Made by a program: the position numbers and the translations under genes
Notes under the pieces: generated by a model
Seen by the model: only the letters and a program-made list of their open reading frames with translations
Database searches by the model: none
What the model was told of the DNA's origin: nothing
Assembly (NCBI GenBank): GCA_046048295.1
Contig: JBJOGJ010000137.1
Coordinates: forward strand, 1 to 10,378
DNA from: CBDCWA01 sp046048295
GTDB taxonomy: Bacteria > Pseudomonadota > Alphaproteobacteria > Rhizobiales > Hyphomicrobiaceae
DNA length: 10,378 bases
Direction: 5' to 3'
Shown: in pieces, positions 1 through 4,881 of the stretch
Numbering within the stretch: the stretch's first letter is position 1
Layout: each line of letters starts with the position of its first letter

Positions 1-1353
1 GATCGGGCAGCCCCAGTAGCGCTGGCGGGAGATGCCCCAGTCGCGCAGGCGGAATTTTGTTACGCCGTTGCCGATACCCCTACTCTCGCAAAGCCGGATG
101 GCAGCGTCGATGCCCTCCTCGCCGGTCATGGTGCCCTTGCCGGCGACCGGGCGCACATATCGCACCTGCTCGGTCTTGGGCGGCACATAGGCTTCGTCGC
201 CATCACCGATCTCTTGGCCACCGTCCCTGGCGACGAAAACGTCCGTGACAGGCAGGCCGTACTTGCGGGCGAAGTCCAGGTCGCGCTGGTCGTGTGCCGG
301 GCAGCCGAAGATGGCACCGGTGCCATAGTCCATGAGGATGAAGTTGGCGATGTAGACCGGCAGCTGCCATGTCTCGTCAAGGGGATGAAGGACCTTTACT
401 CCGGTGTCGATGCCCTTCTTTTCGGCGCGCTCGATCTCCTCCTCCGAGGTGCCGTGCCGGCGGCATTCGGCGCAGAACTCGGCAATCGCCGGATTGGACT
501 TCTCGAGCTCCCTGGCGAGCGGGTGGTCGGGCGATATGGCCACGAAACTGGCACCCATGAGCGTGTCGGGGCGTGTGGTGTAGACCTCGAGCCGTTCGAA
601 ACCCGCTGGTGCGCCGCGGCTTTCGAATGCGAACTGCAGGCCGCGGCTCTTGCCGATCCAGTTGGCCTGCATCAGCCGCACTTTCTCCGGCCACTTCTCG
701 AGGGTGTCGAGCGCTTGCAGCAGATCGTCGGCGTAGTGGGTGATCCGGAAGAACCATTGTGTCAGCTCGCGCTGTTCGACGAGAGCGCCGGAGCGCCAGC
801 CGCGCCCATCGATGACCTGCTCATTTGCCAGCACTGTCTGGTCGACCGGGTCCCAGTTGACCTTCGAGGAGCGGCGATAAGCCAGCCCCTTGGCCAGCAT
901 GTCGAGGAACAGCTTCTGCTGGTGGCGGTAGTAATCCACGTGGCAGGTCGCGATCTCGCGGCTCCAGTCGATGGACAGGCCCATGGACTTGAGCTGGCCG
1001 CGCATGGCGGCAATATTTTCGTAGGTCCAGGTGGCAGGGTGGACCTTGCGCTGCATGGCTGCGTTTTCGGCCGGCATCCCGAAGGCGTCCCAACCCATCG
1101 GGTGGAGGACATTGAAGCCCTTGGCGCGTTTGTAGCGGGCAAGAACGTCGCCCATGGTATAGTTGCGGACGTGGCCCATGTGGATGCGGCCGGAGGGGTA
1201 GGGAAACATCTCCAGAACGTAGCACTTGGGGCGGGTATCGGCGTTGGAGGCCTCGAAGGTATTGCGTCCGGTCCAGACCTGCTGCCAGTGTTTCTCGCGG
1301 GCGGGAGCGTTGTAGCGCTCGCCGGAGGGGGTGGGTGTCGATGTGGCGGCCAT
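1..1353 (-). CDS. leuS: Leucyl-tRNA synthetase, N-terminal 451 residues (partial, runs off left edge)
   Basis: The enzyme charges tRNA-Leu with leucine in the cytoplasm. The frame is open on the minus strand from the ATG at 1353 to the window edge, giving 451 codons of a protein that is usually about 840-880 aa. The class I signature is HMGH at residues 58-61, within EMFPYPSGRIHMGHVRNYT. The CP1 editing domain shows the threonine-rich motif TTRPDT (259-264) and YGTGAIFGCPAHDQRD (343-358), whose Asp355 matches the conserved editing aspartate. The return to the catalytic core, RLRDWGISRQRYWGCPI, ends at residue 451. The KMSKS loop and anticodon-binding region lie outside the window. The start is supported by GAGAAAG a few bases upstream and by the typical length of sequence before HMGH. 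The gene is divergent from fic, so its promoter should lie within or beside the repeat array. The identification is secure. Confidence 0.97.
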   Translation of the reverse strand, partial: MAATSTPTPSGERYNAPAREKHWQQVWTGRNTFEASNADTRPKCYVLEMFPYPSGRIHMGHVRNYTMGDVLARYKRAKGFNVLHPMGWDAFGMPAENAAMQRKVHPATWTYENIAAMRGQLKSMGLSIDWSREIATCHVDYYRHQQKLFLDMLAKGLAYRRSSKVNWDPVDQTVLANEQVIDGRGWRSGALVEQRELTQWFFRITHYADDLLQALDTLEKWPEKVRLMQANWIGKSRGLQFAFESRGAPAGFERLEVYTTRPDTLMGASFVAISPDHPLARELEKSNPAIAEFCAECRRHGTSEEEIERAEKKGIDTGVKVLHPLDETWQLPVYIANFILMDYGTGAIFGCPAHDQRDLDFARKYGLPVTDVFVARDGGQEIGDGDEAYVPPKTEQVRYVRPVAGKGTMTGEEGIDAAIRLCESRGIGNGVTKFRLRDWGISRQRYWGCPI

Positions 1354-1566
1354 CTGGCGCTTTCTCACGGCTGTTCGGGATTGGTTGGCTGGGTCATCGC
1401 GCAAAGGGCCATGCGGGTCAAGCCGCGGGTCGCAGCGGACGATATGGTGCTGATTTCGGCGCCGGGCTCCATTCGGTCGGGGATACGGTGCCGGTGGCGC
1501 CATGTCCGCATGAATATGTCCTCGTTTTGCGATTTTGGGGACATATCGGGCAGGACGTGTTCCTGG

Positions 1567-1596
1567 CGTGAACATGTCGAAGGGTATATGTTCACG
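1567..1596. promoter_or_regulatory. Perfect 9-bp dyad, first full copy
   Basis: CGTGAACAT (1567-1575) and ATGTTCACG (1588-1596) are exact inverted repeats separated by 12 bases. This is the best-conserved part of the 72-bp unit and probably one operator for a dimeric DNA-binding protein. If transcribed, it could also fold into a stem-loop. Confidence 0.75.
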
Positions 1597-1638
1597 AATC
1601 GGTATTTCTTGGACATATTGTGGAACTCATGTGCACGC

Positions 1639-1668
1639 CGTGAACATGATCTCCTAGATATGTTCACG
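1639..1668. promoter_or_regulatory. Perfect 9-bp dyad, second full copy
   Basis: CGTGAACAT (1639-1647) and ATGTTCACG (1660-1668) repeat the same dyad exactly 72 bp downstream, again with a 12-base spacer. Most of the spacer differs from that of the first copy while the arms are identical. This pattern fits selection on the arms rather than a recent duplication of the whole unit. Confidence 0.75.
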
Positions 1669-1710
1669 ATTCTTATTTTCATGAACACATCTGAGGCGAA
1701 AGGTCTATGC

Positions 1711-1740
1711 CGTGAACATGTCTCGACCTATATGTTCTCT
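1711..1740. promoter_or_regulatory. Third dyad copy with a degenerate outer right arm
   Basis: CGTGAACAT (1711-1719) is paired, after the same 12-base spacer, with ATGTTCTCT (1732-1740). Only the inner six bases of each arm, GAACAT and ATGTTC, remain symmetrical. The copy lies 72 bp after the second one. Its right arm is duplicated by the 17-bp tandem repeat that follows. Confidence 0.7.
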
Positions 1741-1754
1741 CGACCTATATGTTC
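1721..1754. repeat. Perfect 17-bp tandem duplication
   Basis: TCTCGACCTATATGTTC occurs at 1721-1737 and again, without a gap, at 1738-1754. It adds a second minus half-site at 1747-1754. It also shifts the final plus half-site from the expected 1755 to 1772, exactly 17 bases. The event is therefore younger than the 72-bp array and changes the spacing next to the fic start. Confidence 0.9.
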
Positions 1755-1786
1755 GAGAATGCACGAATCATGAACATATCATAGGC
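1752..1786 (+). promoter_or_regulatory. Possible fic promoter overlapped by the last half-site (tentative)
   Basis: TTCGAG (1752-1757) and ACATAT or CATATC (about 1774-1780) are weak candidates for -35 and -10 boxes with 16-17 bp spacing. A start about seven bases after the -10 would fall at or next to the A of the fic ATG at 1787, giving a leaderless or nearly leaderless message. This fits the lack of a convincing Shine-Dalgarno sequence there. The half-site GAACATAT (1772-1779) would cover the -10 box, so a bound protein would repress. This is inference from short motifs. Confidence 0.3.
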
Positions 1787-2914
1787 ATGAACCAGGATCC
1801 GAAGAAGCCCTACAACGATCTGCCGCTGCTGCCGCCCGATGCCGAGGTGGAGACGAAGGCCGTTCTCAAGAAGTGCGTTGGCGCGCGCGCGGCGCTTGCC
1901 GAGCTCAGGCTCGCCGGCGCTCTCATTCCCGACCAGTCGGTGCTGATCAATACGATCCCGCTCCTGGAAGCCAAGGACAGCTCCGAGATCGAGAACATCG
2001 TCACGACGAACGATGCGCTGTTTCGCGAGGCCGGGCAGGCGGACGATGCAGCGGACCCCGCAACAAAGGAGGCACTCCGCTACAGGGCAGCGCTCTACGG
2101 CGGCTTCAAGGCCCTTCAGGAGAGGCCACTCACCGCCAAAACGGCAATAGAGATCTGCGGCAAGATCACCGACATCCGGATGGACGTTCGCCGAACGCCT
2201 GGGACTGCGCTCAAAAATACTTTCACCGGCGAGGTGATCTATACGCCGCCGGAGGGGGCCGACAAAATTCGCGAACTCCTGGCGAACTGGGAACGGTACC
2301 TTCATGCGGAGGACGATGTCGATCCGCTGGTTCGGATGGCTGTGCTGCACTACCAGTTCGAGGCGATCCACCCGTTTCCCGACGGCAATGGCCGGACGGG
2401 CCGCATACTCAACATCCTATCGTTGATCCATGCGGGATTGCTCGACACGCCGACGCTCTATCTCAGCCGTTACATCCTGCGGAACAAGGGCGACTACTAC
2501 GCGCTCCTACAAGGAGTGACGACGCGGGGTGCCTGGGAGGACTGGATCGTCTACATGCTGTCCGCGGTAGAGCAGACGGCGACCTGGACCAACCACCGCA
2601 TTCAGGCCATTCGCAAGCTGATGGATCATACCGCCGAGCACGTGCGCCAGAATGCCAAGGGTGCTTATTCCCATGAGTTGATCGAAACGGTCTTCGCTCA
2701 GCCCTATACGCGTATTGCGCACGTTACGGAGCGGGGCATCGCAAAGCGGGTTTCGGCGTCCAAGTATCTAAAGGAACTCGTCGATATCGGCGTCCTCGTC
2801 GAGGAAAAGGTCGGCCGCGACAAGCTGTTCATACACCGCAAGTACATGGATCTGCTCGGGCGCGACGACCATGAGTTCGAACGTTATCCTGGGCCTGGGA
2901 GGGTCGGGGCATGA
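1787..2914 (+). CDS. fic: Class II Fic-domain AMP-transferase with C-terminal winged helix (SoFic-like)
   Basis: Fic enzymes transfer AMP from ATP to hydroxyl groups of target proteins, or remove it. The 375-aa product opens with KPYNDLPLLPP, typical of the Fic_N domain. It carries SSEIEN at 65-70, matching the class II inhibitory motif (S/T)xxxE(G/N), with Glu69 as the gate residue. The catalytic loop HPFPDGNGRTGR starts at His195 and is complete. Residues about 297-360 look like a winged helix, including ERGIAKRVSASKYLKELVDIGVL. This layout matches Shewanella SoFic, in which the inhibitory helix and catalytic domain share one chain, so no separate antitoxin is needed. ATG 1787 is chosen because family members begin just before KPYNDLPLLPP. 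An in-frame GTG at 1712 would add 25 residues encoded by the repeat array. The stop overlaps the next start (ATGA). The target protein is unknown. Confidence 0.95.
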   Translation: MNQDPKKPYNDLPLLPPDAEVETKAVLKKCVGARAALAELRLAGALIPDQSVLINTIPLLEAKDSSEIENIVTTNDALFREAGQADDAADPATKEALRYRAALYGGFKALQERPLTAKTAIEICGKITDIRMDVRRTPGTALKNTFTGEVIYTPPEGADKIRELLANWERYLHAEDDVDPLVRMAVLHYQFEAIHPFPDGNGRTGRILNILSLIHAGLLDTPTLYLSRYILRNKGDYYALLQGVTTRGAWEDWIVYMLSAVEQTATWTNHRIQAIRKLMDHTAEHVRQNAKGAYSHELIETVFAQPYTRIAHVTERGIAKRVSASKYLKELVDIGVLVEEKVGRDKLFIHRKYMDLLGRDDHEFERYPGPGRVGA

Positions 2915-3579
2915 GTGTGGAAGCGCGCGAGCGACTGGCAGTCGTGAAAGCAAAGATCGAAGAAGCTGCTCGTGAAGTCGGGCGCGATCCGGTCTCGGTG
3001 AAGCTCATCGCCGTATCCAAGACTTTCGGGGCAGACGAGATCGCTCCTGTCCTTGATGCTGGACACCGATTGTTTGGCGAGAACCGTGTTCAGGAAGCCG
3101 AGGGCAAGTGGCCGGTGCTGAAGGCGCGGTTCCCGGACATCGCGTTGCACCTCATCGGTCCGCTGCAATCCAACAAGACCAGGGAAGCCGTCGCGCTGTT
3201 CGATGCGATCCACACAATCGACCGTCCGAAAATCGCACAGGCGGTTGCCAAGGAGATGGACCGGCAGGGGCGGCGGCTCGAGCTGCTTGTCCAGGTCAAC
3301 ACGGGTGAGGAGCCGCAGAAGGCGGGCGTAAAGCCAACCGAGGTCGCAGCATTCCTGCAGTACTGCCGCGAGGAAGCCGGGCTCGAGATCGCGGGCCTGA
3401 TGTGCATTCCTGCAGTCGAGGAGGAGCCGGCGGTTCATTTCGCGTTTCTGGCGAAACTTGCTGGCGAGCTTGGACTAGCGACGTTGTCGATGGGGATGAG
3501 TGCCGATTACCAGGCGGCGGTGCAGTTCGGCGCGACGTACGTTCGGGTAGGCAGTGCGATATTCGGTTCGCGAACCTGA
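2911..3579 (+). CDS. yggS: YggS/PLPBP-family pyridoxal 5'-phosphate homeostasis protein
   Basis: Members of this family bind PLP and keep the free cofactor, and amino-acid and vitamin B6 pools, in balance; no enzymatic activity is established for them. The 222-aa product is of normal length and is a single alanine-racemase-like barrel domain. Lys37 in LIAVSKT is the expected PLP lysine. Other family motifs are FGENRVQE, HLIGPLQSNK, and near the C-terminus LSMGMSADYQAAV and VRVGSAIFG. The ATG at 2911 overlaps the fic stop in ATGA, so translation is probably coupled and the two genes are likely co-transcribed. Nothing in the sequence shows a functional tie to Fic beyond this overlap. The family call is secure. 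Confidence 0.96.
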   Translation: MSVEARERLAVVKAKIEEAAREVGRDPVSVKLIAVSKTFGADEIAPVLDAGHRLFGENRVQEAEGKWPVLKARFPDIALHLIGPLQSNKTREAVALFDAIHTIDRPKIAQAVAKEMDRQGRRLELLVQVNTGEEPQKAGVKPTEVAAFLQYCREEAGLEIAGLMCIPAVEEEPAVHFAFLAKLAGELGLATLSMGMSADYQAAVQFGATYVRVGSAIFGSRT

Positions 3580-3712
3580 ACCGCAATCCTGTGCGCTCGA
3601 CAGGTATCGGTGAAAAAGAGTTCGCGGCCCGCTGCATTTTCGCGTCCAGATGCTAGGGTGGCGAATGTGATTCGTTGTTTCGTGCGCGTTCGATCACCCG
3701 CGAGGGAACAAC
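3580..3712. other. Short intergenic region between yggS and the 305-aa gene
   Basis: These 133 bases hold a weak hairpin candidate (CCTGT/ACAGG near 3590) and no clear terminator T-run. GAGGGA at 3702-3707 lies five bases before the ATG at 3713 and is a good ribosome binding site that fixes the next start. A promoter for the next gene may lie here, but I cannot identify its boxes with confidence. Confidence 0.5.
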
Positions 3713-4630
3713 ATGAACTATGCCCCCACCGCCGATGAACTCCGCCAGGCCAAGTCCGCTGCTGCCGATGCGGCGGCCGATGCGCGCTCGGAAGCGCTTG
3801 CGCGATCGGGCCTCGGTAAAAAGGATGGCAAGGCGGCGGGCCGCAAGCGCAGGCTTGTAGGTTCGCGCTCGAAGGGCGAGTGGCAGAAGTTCGTCGTCGA
3901 CATCTGGCTCACCGATCTCAACCCCACCGAGTTCGGCGTATACAAGCGGTCGCGCAATCGGGCGAGGTCGCGGCAGTTTACGCAGGACATGGACATCTAT
4001 GCCGAGGTACTCGAGGAGGGAAAGCGCACAGCACTCATCGGCTACCGGCAGGATCTCTGGAAAAAGAAGGAGGGCATGAGCCGGCGACTCGTCATCAAGA
4101 TGTTCACCGACAGTCTTGGCTGGCGCGGAACAATGGACCTTCTCATTGGGCGCAGTCTGCAGTTGACGGTCGGAGCGCGCGGACTTCCGGTGATGGCCTA
4201 TTCCATCAACACCGATGACGACGACTATCTCATCTATATCGAACGGTCGGCCAACAAATGGCAATTGCTGCCAGAGAACTTTTCGTTCTTCCTGATGAAC
4301 AATGGCGAGCTGGAGTTCTACCGGCTGCGGCGCGCCCTCATCAACATCCGTGGCGACTACAAGCTCTACGACGAGCATGACAACGTCATCGGCTACCTGG
4401 ACGGGCGATTGTTATCGCTGGCTGGCAAGTGGTATGGCGGCGTGCGCTCGGAATTCGCGAGCAAGAAGCTGATGACGGTGCTCAAGCTGTTTGCGTCCAC
4501 CATCGTCTTCAACGGGCCGTGCAGGCGGCACATCCGGCAGCTTTGGCGTGAAGTCCGGGACGGCAAGCTCGAACCGAAGCTCGAGCACCAGGAGTCGGAT
4601 CTCTACATGAACCCGCGACGGGTTCGCTGA
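3713..4630 (+). CDS. Uncharacterised 305-aa protein, possible tubby-C/LURP-one-like fold
   Basis: I do not recognise this gene by name. The open frame is long, has a strong ribosome binding site (GAGGGA) and the G/C-rich third positions of its neighbours, so it is very likely real. Residues 1-50 are Ala-, Lys- and Arg-rich (ADELRQAKSAAADAAADARS, then GLGKKDGKAAGRKRR) and probably helical or disordered. The middle alternates hydrophobic and polar residues, suggesting beta strands. YKLYDEHDNVIGYLDGRLLS near 217-236 resembles the repeated strand pattern of the tubby C-terminal/LURP-one superfamily. The C-terminal part is basic (SKKLMTVLKLF, RRHIRQLWREVRDGK). No signal peptide or membrane segment is seen, so it is probably cytoplasmic. 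The fold suggestion is tentative and a function cannot be given. Confidence 0.85.
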   Translation: MNYAPTADELRQAKSAAADAAADARSEALARSGLGKKDGKAAGRKRRLVGSRSKGEWQKFVVDIWLTDLNPTEFGVYKRSRNRARSRQFTQDMDIYAEVLEEGKRTALIGYRQDLWKKKEGMSRRLVIKMFTDSLGWRGTMDLLIGRSLQLTVGARGLPVMAYSINTDDDDYLIYIERSANKWQLLPENFSFFLMNNGELEFYRLRRALINIRGDYKLYDEHDNVIGYLDGRLLSLAGKWYGGVRSEFASKKLMTVLKLFASTIVFNGPCRRHIRQLWREVRDGKLEPKLEHQESDLYMNPRRVR

Positions 4631-4688
4631 GGGCTGCGAGCCTCCCACCGATGCAAGGTCTACTGCTTGTTTTTTAGGCGATTTCGGC

Positions 4689-4701
4689 AGGCATATTGCC
4701 T
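4689..4701. promoter_or_regulatory. Dyad AGGCATATTGCCT, upstream copy (possible activator site)
   Basis: AGGCA-TAT-TGCCT is an exact inverted repeat. A near-identical copy lies 133 bp downstream at 4822. In the wider comparison, 4686-4701 against 4819-4834, 14 of 16 bases agree. This copy lies about 100 bp upstream of the sigma-54-like -24 element, the usual distance for an enhancer-type activator. It does not match the textbook NtrC site. Confidence 0.45.
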
Positions 4702-4788
4702 ATTCCGTGAGCGCTGAAAATGCAGCCTTCCGCAGGGTGAGTGACTGTAAGTTGTTGATTCTAAACAATTAGCTAAAATTCTGGCAAT

Positions 4789-4804
4789 TGGCATGTTTCT
4801 TGAT
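4789..4804 (+). promoter_or_regulatory. Sigma-54-like (-24/-12) promoter for amt
   Basis: TGGCAT-GTTTC-TTGAT fits the sigma-54 consensus TGGCAC-N5-TTGCW in spacing and in the invariant GG at -24. The -12 element is GA instead of GC, which weakens the call. Ammonium transporters are classic sigma-54/NtrC targets, and the predicted transcript start near 4815 would leave a leader of about 65 bases. Confidence 0.45.
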
Positions 4805-4807
4805 CAT

Positions 4808-4836
4808 CCTGCCGTTCGGGCAGGCGTACTGCCTGC
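4808..4836 (+). promoter_or_regulatory. Mutually exclusive hairpins in the amt leader, including the second dyad copy
   Basis: CCTGCC (4808-4813) can pair with GGCAGG (4819-4824). Alternatively GCAGGC (4820-4825) can pair with GCCTGC (4831-4836). The two stems share bases and cannot form together. The dyad AGGCGTACTGCCT (4822-4834) is the second copy of the motif at 4689. It may be a DNA operator, an RNA switch, or both; the sequence alone does not decide. Confidence 0.4.
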
Positions 4837-4881
4837 TGACCAATCATTGATCAATGTGCGCAATTGGGGGGAGCATTCCAG

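Larger units (their letters stand above)
1467..1779. repeat. 72-bp-period array of GRACATRT half-sites upstream of fic
   Basis: Plus-oriented half-sites begin at 1539 (GGACATAT), 1570 (GAACATGT), 1611 (GGACATAT), 1642 (GAACATGA), 1683 (GAACACAT), 1714 (GAACATGT) and 1772 (GAACATAT). Minus-oriented ones begin at 1514 (ATATGTCC), 1586, 1658, 1730 and 1747 (all ATATGTTC). Equivalent sites in successive units are exactly 72 bp apart: 1514/1586/1658/1730, 1539/1611/1683 and 1570/1642/1714. A decayed first unit at 1467-1538 keeps CATGTC and ATATGTCC. Each full unit therefore holds plus, plus and minus sites at offsets 0, 31 and 47. Units 1539-1610 and 1611-1682 agree at about 46 of 72 positions by hand count, and the differences cluster between half-sites. 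The array ends 8 bp before the fic ATG. It looks like a protein-binding (operator or iteron-like) array; the ligand is unknown. Confidence 0.85.
1354..1786. other. Divergent leuS/fic intergenic region
   Basis: This 433-base gap is unusually long for this compact region and is visibly richer in A+T than its flanks. About 113 bases next to leuS (1354-1466) show no obvious structure. From about 1467 to 1779 the region is built of a 72-bp tandem arrangement of short half-sites, described separately. Open frames on both strands cross it, but they carry no recognisable protein. Their 24-residue periodicity is simply what a 72-bp DNA repeat produces. Confidence 0.85.
4631..4881. other. amt upstream regulatory region
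   Basis: This 251-base non-coding stretch is locally A+T-rich around 4745-4800. It holds two copies of an inverted motif, a sigma-54-like promoter, a 10-bp palindrome ATTGATCAAT (4846-4855) and overlapping hairpins, most annotated separately. The region directly after the 305-aa gene has a small bulged hairpin (about 4631-4646) and a T-run near 4669-4677. These are too far apart to make a convincing terminator. Confidence 0.6.

Noticed and set aside
1365..1688. Minus-strand 107-codon open frame across the repeat array, with 24-residue periodicity (VNI...CSRREH-like repeats)
   Set aside because: A 72-bp DNA repeat automatically gives a 24-residue periodic frame. The bases best conserved between units are the palindromic half-sites rather than codons, and no ribosome binding site or recognisable domain is seen. 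A small repeat protein is not strictly excluded.
214..1773. Long plus-strand open frame (519 codons) antisense to leuS
   Set aside because: Most of it is the complement of leuS, whose minus frame carries the HMGH, editing and WGISRQRYWG motifs. Long antisense frames are common in GC-rich genes, and its tail only translates the 72-bp array.
1467..1779. CRISPR array
   Set aside because: Repeats are short inverted half-sites with a 72-bp period, units are diverged throughout rather than identical repeats with unique spacers, and no cas genes are present.
1514..1779. LexA/SOS boxes, because of GAAC and GTTC cores
   Set aside because: Spacing does not fit GAAC-N4-GTTC or the alphaproteobacterial GTTC-N7-GTTC form, and the conserved core extends to GAACATRT with an eight-base spacer between octamers.
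1467..1779. Plasmid iterons or a replication/partition origin
   Set aside because: No rep or par gene is near, and the flanking genes are chromosomal housekeeping genes. The array could still be iteron-like in the way protein binds it.
1787..2914. Toxin-antitoxin module needing a separate antitoxin gene
   Set aside because: The inhibitory motif SSEIEN is within the same protein (class II), and no small antitoxin gene is found upstream.
3402..3656. 84-codon plus-strand open frame at the end of yggS
   Set aside because: It is out of frame with yggS over most of its length, has no ribosome binding site, and its composition is typical of a shadow frame.
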